Shown piece after piece: positions 7,904 to 14,931 of a DNA stretch of 64,000 bases. Numbering within the stretch: position 1 is the stretch's first letter; each line of letters starts with the position of its first letter. The position numbers were made by a program, and so were the translations under genes. This stretch comes from Streptomyces sp. CCM_MD2014 (GTDB lineage: Bacteria; Actinomycetota; Actinomycetes; Streptomycetales; Streptomycetaceae): assembly GCF_000772045.1 (NCBI RefSeq), contig NZ_CP009754.1, forward strand, positions 2,046,001-2,110,000, given 5' to 3'. The notes under the pieces were generated by a model. It was not told where the DNA came from, searched no databases, and saw nothing but the letters and a program-made list of their open reading frames with translations.

Positions 7904-8838
7904 CGACGACCGCCGAAGCGGCGCGGGAGGGTACGGCCGGCCCGTACGCCCTCTCCCACCTCGACGCGCTCGAATCCGAGGCCGTGCACATCTTCCGCGA
8001 GGTGGCGGGCGAGTTCGAGCGGCCGGTGATCCTCTTCTCCGGCGGCAAGGACTCGATCCTGATGCTGCACCTGGCGCTGAAGGCGTTCGCCCCGGCGGCC
8101 GTGCCGTTCTCCCTGCTGCACGTCGACACCGGGCACAACTTCCCGGAGGTCCTGGAGTACCGCGACCGCACGGTGGCCAGGCACGGGCTGCGGCTGCACG
8201 TCGCCTCCGTGCAGGACTACATCGACCGCGGGGTGCTCAAGGAGCGCCCGGACGGCACCCGCAACCCGCTGCAGACGCTGCCGCTGACCGAGAAGATCCA
8301 GGCGGAGAAGTTCGACGCCGTCTTCGGCGGCGGGCGCCGCGACGAGGAGAAGGCGCGGGCCAAGGAGCGGGTGTTCTCGCTGCGGGACGAGTTCTCCCAG
8401 TGGGACCCGCGCCGCCAGCGCCCCGAGCTGTGGAACCTGTACAACGGCCGGCACGCCCCCGGCGAGCACGTCCGCGTCTTCCCGCTGTCCAACTGGACGG
8501 AGCTGGACGTGTGGCAGTACATCGCCCGCGAGGGCATCGAACTGCCGCAGATCTACTACGCCCACGAGCGCGAGGTCTTCGCCCGCTCCGGCATGTGGCT
8601 GACGGCCGGTGAGTGGGGCGGTCCGAAGGACGGCGAGACGATCGAGAAGCGGCGCGTCCGCTACCGCACCGTCGGCGACATGTCCTGCACCGGCGCCGTC
8701 GACTCCGACGCCGACACCATCGAGAAGGTCATCGCCGAGATCGCCGTCACCCGGCTCACCGAACGCGGCGCCACCCGCGCCGACGACAAGATGTCCGAGG
8801 CCGCGATGGAAGACCGCAAGCGCGAGGGGTACTTCTAG
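7900..8838 (+). CDS. cysD: Sulfate adenylyltransferase, small subunit
   Basis: A 312-residue subunit of ATP sulfurylase, which makes APS from sulfate and ATP. The PP-loop SGGKDS at residues 47-52 binds ATP. The HVDTGHNFPEVLEYRD and FGGGRRDEEKARAKER segments and the C-terminal RYRTVGDMSCTGAVDS are family hallmarks. The start overlaps the cysC stop as ATGA, and cysN begins two bases after its stop, as expected for two subunits made in equal amounts. Length is normal for the family. Confidence 0.96.
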   Translation: MTTTAEAAREGTAGPYALSHLDALESEAVHIFREVAGEFERPVILFSGGKDSILMLHLALKAFAPAAVPFSLLHVDTGHNFPEVLEYRDRTVARHGLRLHVASVQDYIDRGVLKERPDGTRNPLQTLPLTEKIQAEKFDAVFGGGRRDEEKARAKERVFSLRDEFSQWDPRRQRPELWNLYNGRHAPGEHVRVFPLSNWTELDVWQYIAREGIELPQIYYAHEREVFARSGMWLTAGEWGGPKDGETIEKRRVRYRTVGDMSCTGAVDSDADTIEKVIAEIAVTRLTERGATRADDKMSEAAMEDRKREGYF

Positions 8839-8840
8839 AC

Positions 8841-10196
8841 ATGACCAGCACCACTGAACCCGCCGAGCCGCTGTCGGTCTGGCAGCTGTCGGAGACGACC
8901 CTGCTGCGGTTCGCCACCGCCGGCTCGGTCGACGACGGCAAGTCCACGCTGGTCGGCCGCCTCCTGCACGACTCCAAGTCGGTCCTCACCGACCAGCTCG
9001 AGGCCGTCGAGCGGGCCTCCGCGAGCCGCGGCCAGGACGCCCCGGACCTCGCACTGCTCACCGACGGCCTCAGGGCCGAGCGCGAGCAGGGGATCACCAT
9101 CGACGTGGCCTACCGCTACTTCGCCACCCCGCGCCGCCGGTTCATCCTGGCCGACACCCCCGGGCACGTGCAGTACACGCGGAACATGGTCACCGGCGCC
9201 TCCACCGCCGAGCTGACGGTGATCCTGGTCGACGCCCGCAACGGCGTCGTCGAGCAGACCCGCCGGCACGCCGCGATCGCCGCCCTGCTGCGCGTCCCGC
9301 ACGTCGTCCTCGCCGTCAACAAGATGGACCTGGTCGACTACCAGGAGTCCGTGTTCGCGGCCATCGCCGAGGAGTTCACGGCGTACGCCACCGAACTGGG
9401 CGTCCCCGAGGTCACCGCGATCCCCATCTCGGCGCTCGAGGGCGACAACGTGGTGGAGCCGTCGGCGGTCATGGACTGGTACGGCGGCCCGACGGTGCTC
9501 GAACACCTGGAGACCGTCCCGGTCAGTCACGACCTGGCGCACTGCCACGCCCGGCTTCCCGTGCAGTACGTGATCCGCCCGCGCACCGCCGAGCACCCCG
9601 ACTACCGCGGCTACGCGGGCCAGATCGCCGCCGGCACCTTCCGCGTGGGCGACGAGGTCACCGTGCTGCCCTCGGGCCGCACCTCGAAGGTGTCCGGCAT
9701 CGACCTGCTCGGCAAGCCCGTCGAGGCCGCCTGGACGCCGCAGTCGGTGACGCTGCTCCTCGAGGACGACATCGACATCTCCCGCGGCGACCTGATCGTG
9801 CCCCGCGAGGACGCCCCGGCCACCAGCCAGGACGTCGAGGCCACCGTCTGCCACGTCGCCGACGCGCCGCTCACCGTGGGCCACCGGGTGCTGCTCAAGC
9901 ACGGCACCCGCACCGTCAAGGCGATCGTCAAGGACATCCCGGCCCGGCTCACGCTGGACGACCTGTCCCTGCACCCGCACCCCGGGCAGCTCGTCGCCAA
10001 CGACATCGGCCGGGTGAAGATCCGCACCGCCGAGCCGCTGCCCGCCGACTCCTACGCCGACTCGCGGCGCACCGGCTCGTTCATCCTGATCGACCCGTCC
10101 GACGGCACCACGCTCACCGCCGGCATGGCCGGCGAGTCCTTCGCCGCGCCGGAGCCCGTGAAGGCTGCGGCTGACGACGACGGGTGGGATTTCTGA
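8841..10196 (+). CDS. cysN: Sulfate adenylyltransferase, GTPase subunit
   Basis: A 451-residue EF-Tu-like GTPase whose GTP hydrolysis drives the unfavourable APS synthesis by CysD. The P-loop is GSVDDGKST (28-36), the switch II motif DTPGH (105-109) and the base-specifying NKMD (160-163). Two beta-barrel domains follow, as in translation factors. It has no fused C-terminal APS kinase, consistent with the separate cysC upstream. The start is two bases after the cysD stop. It is the last core gene of the sulfate assimilation block; a small frame and an ABC importer follow. Confidence 0.96.
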   Translation: MTSTTEPAEPLSVWQLSETTLLRFATAGSVDDGKSTLVGRLLHDSKSVLTDQLEAVERASASRGQDAPDLALLTDGLRAEREQGITIDVAYRYFATPRRRFILADTPGHVQYTRNMVTGASTAELTVILVDARNGVVEQTRRHAAIAALLRVPHVVLAVNKMDLVDYQESVFAAIAEEFTAYATELGVPEVTAIPISALEGDNVVEPSAVMDWYGGPTVLEHLETVPVSHDLAHCHARLPVQYVIRPRTAEHPDYRGYAGQIAAGTFRVGDEVTVLPSGRTSKVSGIDLLGKPVEAAWTPQSVTLLLEDDIDISRGDLIVPREDAPATSQDVEATVCHVADAPLTVGHRVLLKHGTRTVKAIVKDIPARLTLDDLSLHPHPGQLVANDIGRVKIRTAEPLPADSYADSRRTGSFILIDPSDGTTLTAGMAGESFAAPEPVKAAADDDGWDF

Positions 10197-10198
10197 GC

Positions 10199-10303
10199 AT
10201 GGGCTCCCCCGACTTCTACTCCACGTTCGCCAAGGAGGGCGGCCGCGTCGGCAGCGGCGCCGAGGGCAGCGGACAGGGCGGAGTGGCGCGATGTGCGCGG
10301 TGA
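10199..10303 (+). CDS. Possible small protein or second leader peptide after cysN
   Basis: A 34-codon frame starts with ATG two bases after the cysN stop, begins MGSPDFYSTFAKEGG and ends VARCAR. The tight spacing suggests translation by the same ribosomes. The single Cys lies three residues from the end, like the attenuator peptide upstream of the sulfite reductase, which raises the possibility of cysteine-dependent control of the following ABC genes. It could equally be chance; there is no domain. Confidence 0.35.
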   Translation: MGSPDFYSTFAKEGGRVGSGAEGSGQGGVARCAR

Positions 10304-10374
10304 CGTACGCGCACCGCTCGCGCGCCCTCACCCCCCACAGCCGAAGACCTGCCGACCTCCCGGCCACGACCTGA
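10291..10374 (+). CDS. Possible 27-residue upstream open reading frame before the ABC importer
   Basis: An ATG-started frame, MCAVTYAHRSRALTPHSRR and a short tail, overlaps the end of the preceding small frame and stops 55 bases before the binding-protein gene. It has a Cys codon at position 2. It could be a regulatory uORF or have no function. No good ribosome site is visible except GGAG within the preceding frame. Confidence 0.25.
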   Translation: MCAVTYAHRSRALTPHSRRPADLPATT

Positions 10375-10429
10375 CACCTCGGACGAACCGACAGGCGTGC
10401 GTGCCGGACCAACGAGAGGAACCCCTCCC

Positions 10430-11533
10430 GTGCCTGCCACCTCCGCCCTGCGCCGCACACTGGCGGTCATAGCCGCCCTGCCCCTCCTGACGCTGGCCGC
10501 CTGCGGCTACGGCTCGCAGGCGAAGGACGACGACACCGCGAAGATCGCCGCGGGCGCCGAGAAGATCGACGGTCTCGACTCCGTCCGGATCGGGTACTTC
10601 GGCAACATCACGCACGCCACGCCCCTGGTCGCCCACCAGAAGGGCTTCTTCCAGAAGGCGCTGGGCGGCACCGAGGCCAAGTACGCGGTCTTCAACGCGG
10701 GTCCGTCCGAGATCGAGGCGCTGAACTCGGGATCCATCGACATCGGCTGGATCGGCCCCTCCCCGGCGATCAACGGGTACACCAAGTCAGGCGGCAAGAA
10801 CCTGCGCATCATCGGCGGTTCGGCCTCGGGCGGCGTGAAGCTGGTGGTGAACCCGGACAGGATCAAGTCCCTGAAGGACGTCAAGGGCAAGCGCATCGCC
10901 ACCCCGCAACTGGGCAACACGCAGGACGTGGCCTTCCTCAACTGGGTCGCCGAGCAGGGCTGGAAGGTCGACGCGCAGAGCGGCAAGGGCGACGTGACGG
11001 TCGTCCGCAGTGACAACAAGGTGACCCCGAACGCCTACAAGTCCGGTTCCGTCGACGGCGCGTGGGTGCCGGAGCCGACCGCGTCCCGGCTGGTCGCCGA
11101 GGGCGGCAAGGTACTGCTCGACGAGTCGACGCTGTGGCCGGACGAGAAGTTCGTGATCACGAACATCATCGTGTCGCAGAAGTTCCTCGAGGAGCACCCC
11201 AAGGCCGTGGAGGCGGTTCTCGGGGCGTCGGTCGACACCAACGAGTGGATCACCGCCCACCCGGACGAGGCGAAGGCCGCGGCCAACGCCCAGCTGGAGG
11301 AGGACTCCGGCAAGGCGCTGCCCGCCGACGTGCTGGACCCGGCCTGGGAGTCGATCAAACTCACCGACGACCCGCTGGCCGCCACCCTCGACGCCGAGGC
11401 CGAGCACGCCGTGAAGGCCGGTCTGCTGGAGCGGCCCGACCTGAACGGCATCTACGACCTCACGCTGCTGAACAAGGTCCTCAAGGCCAAGGGCAAGCCC
11501 GCGGTCGACGACGCCGGGCTCGGCGTCGAGTAA
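10430..11533 (+). CDS. Sulfonate/taurine-type ABC transporter substrate-binding lipoprotein
   Basis: A 367-residue lipoprotein with a signal peptide ending in the lipobox LAAC (Cys25), so it is anchored outside the membrane. The mature part has the SsuA/TauA/NrtA fold: DSVRIGYFGNITHATPLVA at its start, NAGPSEIEALNSGSIDIGWIGPSPAI forming the ligand cleft, and VDGAWVPEPTASRLV in the second lobe. Position at the end of the sulfate operon makes aliphatic sulfonates or sulfate esters the likely ligands, but sequence alone does not settle this. GTG 10430 is used because GAGAGGA lies nine bases before it and the signal peptide then has normal length. Confidence 0.88.
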   Translation: MPATSALRRTLAVIAALPLLTLAACGYGSQAKDDDTAKIAAGAEKIDGLDSVRIGYFGNITHATPLVAHQKGFFQKALGGTEAKYAVFNAGPSEIEALNSGSIDIGWIGPSPAINGYTKSGGKNLRIIGGSASGGVKLVVNPDRIKSLKDVKGKRIATPQLGNTQDVAFLNWVAEQGWKVDAQSGKGDVTVVRSDNKVTPNAYKSGSVDGAWVPEPTASRLVAEGGKVLLDESTLWPDEKFVITNIIVSQKFLEEHPKAVEAVLGASVDTNEWITAHPDEAKAAANAQLEEDSGKALPADVLDPAWESIKLTDDPLAATLDAEAEHAVKAGLLERPDLNGIYDLTLLNKVLKAKGKPAVDDAGLGVE

Positions 11534-11566
11534 AGCCCGGATCCGACCACCCAGGAGGTGACGACC

Positions 11567-12361
11567 ATGGCCACGACCACGACCCTCGCCAAGGCCGCCC
11601 ACGGCACCGAGCCGGCCGCGTACGCCGCCCGGATCGAGCACGTCTCGAAGTCCTTCGCGGGCCCCGCCGGGCAGCAGCTCGTCCTGGACGACATCACCCT
11701 CGATGTCGCACCCGGCGAGTTCGTCACCCTCCTGGGCGCCTCCGGCTGCGGCAAGTCCACGCTGCTGAACCTGGTGGCCGGCCTGGACCGGCCCAGCGCG
11801 GGCGCCATCAGCACGGACGGGCGGCCCGCCCTGATGTTCCAGGAGCACGCCCTGTTTCCGTGGCTGACCGCGGGCAAGAACATCGAACTCGCCCTGAGAC
11901 TGCGGGGCGTGGCCAAGTCCGAGCGCCGCGACAAGGCGGAGGAGCTGCTCGAACTCGTCCGTCTCAAGGGCGCGTACGGCAAGCGCGTGCACGAACTGTC
12001 GGGCGGGATGCGCCAGCGGGTAGCGATGGCCCGGGCGCTCGCGCAGGAGAGCAAGCTGCTGCTGATGGACGAGCCGTTCGCGGCGCTGGACGCCATCACG
12101 CGGGACGTGCTGCACGACGAGCTGACCCGCATCTGGCGCGAGACGCGGCTGTCCGTGCTGTTCGTGACGCACAACGTGCGCGAGGCCGTGCGGCTGGCCG
12201 AGCGGGTCGTCCTGCTGTCCTCGCGTCCCGGACGGGTGGCGCGCGAGTGGACGGTCGGCATCGAGCACCCGCGCCGTATCGAGGACACCGCCGTGGCGGA
12301 GCTGTCCGTCGAGATCACCGAAGAACTGCGTGGGGAGATCCGCCGCCATGGCCAGCACTGA
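11567..12361 (+). CDS. Sulfonate-type ABC transporter ATP-binding protein
   Basis: A 264-residue ABC ATPase of the SsuB/NrtD/TauB class that powers the importer encoded on either side. Walker A is GASGCGKST (57-65), the Q-loop lies in LMFQEHALFPW, the signature is LSGGMRQ (144-150), Walker B is LLLMDEP (164-170), and the switch His is in FVTHN. The ATG at 11567 follows AGGAGG by eight bases. Its 3' end overlaps the permease start by 14 bases, showing tight coupling. Confidence 0.93.
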   Translation: MATTTTLAKAAHGTEPAAYAARIEHVSKSFAGPAGQQLVLDDITLDVAPGEFVTLLGASGCGKSTLLNLVAGLDRPSAGAISTDGRPALMFQEHALFPWLTAGKNIELALRLRGVAKSERRDKAEELLELVRLKGAYGKRVHELSGGMRQRVAMARALAQESKLLLMDEPFAALDAITRDVLHDELTRIWRETRLSVLFVTHNVREAVRLAERVVLLSSRPGRVAREWTVGIEHPRRIEDTAVAELSVEITEELRGEIRRHGQH

Positions 12362-13244
12362 CACGACCCGCCCCGCGAAGGAGAGCGGCGATCTCGCCGG
12401 TCTGGAGGCGGGCCTGGACGCACTGGAGACGGTGCAGCAGGGACGCAAGCCCTTCCGGCAGACCTTCGTGGAGAAGATCCTGCCCCCGGCCGTCGCCGTG
12501 CTCCTGGTACTGGCGGTCTGGCAGGGCCTGGTCTCCTTCGGGATCGTCGACGACCCGACCAAGCTGCCCGCCCCCTCCGACGTGTGGGACGTGGTGCACC
12601 AGGCCTGGCTCCAGGGCGAGTTGCTCGGCTACATCTGGACCAGTGTCTCGCGCGGCCTGCTCGGCTTCTGCTTCGCGCTGCTCATCGGCACGCCGCTGGG
12701 CCTGCTGGTGGCGCGGGTGAAGTTCGTGCGCGCCGCGATCGGCCCGATCCTCTCCGGCCTCCAGTCGCTGCCGTCGGTGGCCTGGGTGCCGCCGGCCGTG
12801 ATCTGGCTGGGCCTGAACAACTCGATGATGTACGCCGTCATCCTGCTCGGCGCGGTTCCCTCCATCGCCAACGGCCTGGTGTCCGGGGTCGACCAGGTCT
12901 CCCCGATCTTCCTGCGGGCGGGCCGCACCCTGGGCGCGACGGGGCTGAAGGGCACCTGGCACATCGTGCTGCCTGCCGCGCTGCCCGGCTATGTGGCGGG
13001 GCTCAAGCAGGGCTGGGCGTTCTCCTGGCGCTCGCTGATGGCCGCCGAGATCATCGCCTCGTTCCCGGACCTGGGCGTGGGCCTCGGGCAGCTGCTGGAG
13101 AACGGCCGCAACGCCAGCGACATGGCCATGGTCTTCGAGGCCATCCTGCTGATCCTGATCGTCGGAATCGCCATCGACCTGCTGATCTTCAGCCCGCTGG
13201 AGCGCTGGGTGCTGCGCAGCCGCGGTCTGCTGGTGAAGGGCTGA
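12348..13244 (+). CDS. Sulfonate-type ABC transporter permease
   Basis: A 298-residue inner-membrane protein of the SsuC/TauC family with a cytoplasmic N-terminal extension of about 45 residues and roughly six membrane helices. The EAA loop that contacts the ATPase is LRAGRTLGATGLKGTWHIVLPAALPGY in outline. The C-terminal helices are rich in Ile and Leu. It overlaps the ATPase gene by 14 bases and ends eight bases before the chelatase gene, so binding protein, ATPase and permease form a complete importer, most likely for organosulfur compounds. Confidence 0.92.
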   Translation: MASTDTTRPAKESGDLAGLEAGLDALETVQQGRKPFRQTFVEKILPPAVAVLLVLAVWQGLVSFGIVDDPTKLPAPSDVWDVVHQAWLQGELLGYIWTSVSRGLLGFCFALLIGTPLGLLVARVKFVRAAIGPILSGLQSLPSVAWVPPAVIWLGLNNSMMYAVILLGAVPSIANGLVSGVDQVSPIFLRAGRTLGATGLKGTWHIVLPAALPGYVAGLKQGWAFSWRSLMAAEIIASFPDLGVGLGQLLENGRNASDMAMVFEAILLILIVGIAIDLLIFSPLERWVLRSRGLLVKG

Positions 13245-13252
13245 GGTACGCC

Positions 13253-13990
13253 ATGTCCGCGCCGGTGCTTCTCGTCGTCGCCCACGGCAGCCGCGACCCG
13301 CGGCACGCCGCGACCGTGCACGCCCTGGTCCGCCGGGTGCGGGCACTGCGTCCGGACGTACGGGTGGAGACCGGTTTCCTGGACTTCAACGTCCCCTCCG
13401 TGCAGGGGGTGCTGGAGTCCCTGGAGACCGAGGGCGTGCGGGACGTGGTGGCCCTCCCGCTGCTGCTGACCCGCGCCTTCCACGCCAAGGCGGACATCCC
13501 CGCGGTCCTAGCGGCGGCGCCGCCGCGCCTGAGGATCCGGCAGGCCGAGGTGCTCGGTCCCTCGCCGCTGCTGCTGTCGGCGCTGGAACGGCGGCTGTAC
13601 GAGGCGGGCCTGACGCCCGCCGACAAATCCTCGACCGGGGTCGTGCTGGCCTCGGCGGGGTCCTCCGACCCGGAGGCGATCGCAGTGATCGCTGAAATCG
13701 CGCGGGAGTGGCGGCACACCGGTTGGTGCGCCGTGCGGCCTGCGTTCGCCTCCGCATCCCTTCCGCGCACCGAGGACGCGGTCCGGCACCTGCGTGCGCT
13801 GGGCTGCGCGCGCGTCGCCGTCGCCCCGTACGTCCTGGCGCCCGGTTTCCTGCCGGACCGTATCGCCCGGGGCGCGGCCGGGGCGGACGTGCTGGCGGAC
13901 GTCCTGGGTCCCGCGCCGGAGGTGGCGCGGGTCGTGCTGGAGCGGTACGACGCGGCGCGGGTGCCGGTGGCCCTGGCGGTCGGGGCCTGA
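13253..13990 (+). CDS. Sirohydrochlorin chelatase (CbiX/SirB family)
   Basis: A 245-residue chelatase of the CbiX/SirB family, which inserts Fe2+ (siroheme) or Co2+ into sirohydrochlorin. The metal-binding His is in VVAHGSRDPRH (His11 and His18), with the second metal-contact region around LLLTRAFHAKADIP. The C-terminal half repeats the fold with the His replaced (VVLASAGSSDP), as in many two-domain members. It follows the permease by eight bases, so it is part of the long sulfur operon. In this context the likely job is siroheme supply for the sulfite reductase. It nearly meets the convergent DUF1697 gene, only 16 bases away. Confidence 0.88.
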   Translation: MSAPVLLVVAHGSRDPRHAATVHALVRRVRALRPDVRVETGFLDFNVPSVQGVLESLETEGVRDVVALPLLLTRAFHAKADIPAVLAAAPPRLRIRQAEVLGPSPLLLSALERRLYEAGLTPADKSSTGVVLASAGSSDPEAIAVIAEIAREWRHTGWCAVRPAFASASLPRTEDAVRHLRALGCARVAVAPYVLAPGFLPDRIARGAAGADVLADVLGPAPEVARVVLERYDAARVPVALAVGA

Positions 13991-14006
13991 GGCCTCCGGG
14001 GGCTCG

Positions 14007-14555
14007 TCAGGCGCGCGTCAGCTCCACCAGTTTGGTGACCGTGTTCCAGTTGCGGCTGGTGGCGATCAGTCCCTTGTTGACGCGGGGCTTGCCCAGGGCC
14101 TCGGCGAGCTTGGAGCGGCCGAGCCCGTCCGGTGCGTAGAGGTACAGGGCGCGGTCGCCGAGGCGGAACTCCTCCGGGTGGAAGGCCGGTGCGTCGATCG
14201 CCGCGAAGCGGTCCGCGTCGACCGGCGCGGAGAAGTAGGTGACGTGCAGCTGCCTGGCCTCCAGTTCGGCGGCCGGGAAGGGGCACGCCTCGACGACCCC
14301 CTTCAGATAGGCGTGGTTGCGCACGATCACGTCCACCGGGAAGCCGAACCGCTTCTCGATCGCCTCCGCCAGTTCCGCGGCCAGGGACTCCTCGCCACCG
14401 TGGTCGGACGCGAAGACGGCCTGTCCGCTCTGCAGATGGGTGCGTACGGCGTCGTGTCCGAGGGAGGTGAGCAGCGCGCGCAGGTCGGCCATCGGGACCT
14501 TGCGGCTGCCGCCCACGTTGACCCCGCGCAGCAGCGCCGCGTACATCGTCGTCAT
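14007..14555 (-). CDS. DUF1697 family protein
   Basis: A 182-residue protein of DUF1697, recognised from the start MYAALLRGVNVGGSRKVPMADLR, then HLQSGQAVFASD and the VIVRNHAYLKGVVEACPF segment. Family members have a compact alpha-beta fold, are cytosolic and have no assigned reaction. The ATG at 14555 is used; a second Met three codons on is possible. It is convergent with the chelatase gene and divergent from the MMPL transporter. A second, more diverged member of the same family lies at 54592-55134. Confidence 0.82.
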   Translation of the reverse strand: MTTMYAALLRGVNVGGSRKVPMADLRALLTSLGHDAVRTHLQSGQAVFASDHGGEESLAAELAEAIEKRFGFPVDVIVRNHAYLKGVVEACPFPAAELEARQLHVTYFSAPVDADRFAAIDAPAFHPEEFRLGDRALYLYAPDGLGRSKLAEALGKPRVNKGLIATSRNWNTVTKLVELTRA

Positions 14556-14931
14556 CCGCACACCATAGAACGGCCGTCGTGCCCCGTGGGGGCGGGCACG
14601 ACGGCCGGGTCCGCGCGCCGGGCGCACGTGCGCGTCACTCTCGCCGATGCGGTGCGCGGGGTTCAACCACTACACACGCCTGTGACTTAATCAACAACTC
14701 TTCCCATAACTGCGGCGCGCCACCGAACCCTGATCGCGGCCCCTGGCAGCCCCCGGTAGATGTAAGGGGCCGGGATCCTCCTCAGCGGTGAGTGCGGCGG
14801 TACGGAGGGATGAGGGCGGCGCCGTCGCACGTCACCGGAGAGCACGACGCCACGGCCTTACGCGGCCCATACCTTCGAATCGCAAGGTGGCGGCAGGGGG
14901 CCGGCACCGCTCAGGAGGGGGCAGGCCGGTC
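14556..14931. other. Divergent intergenic region between DUF1697 and MMPL genes
   Basis: These 376 bases hold no credible gene. The stretch 14660-14725 is markedly AT-richer than its surroundings (TGTGACTTAATCAACAACTC) and is the likely promoter zone. AGGAGGGG at 14913-14920 is the ribosome site for the transporter. I see no clear palindromic operator. Confidence 0.4.

Noticed and set aside
14860..14890. A TTCGAATC sequence resembling a tRNA T-loop
   Set aside because: No acceptor, D or anticodon stem can be drawn around it at the right distances; it is probably chance in the leader of the MMPL gene.
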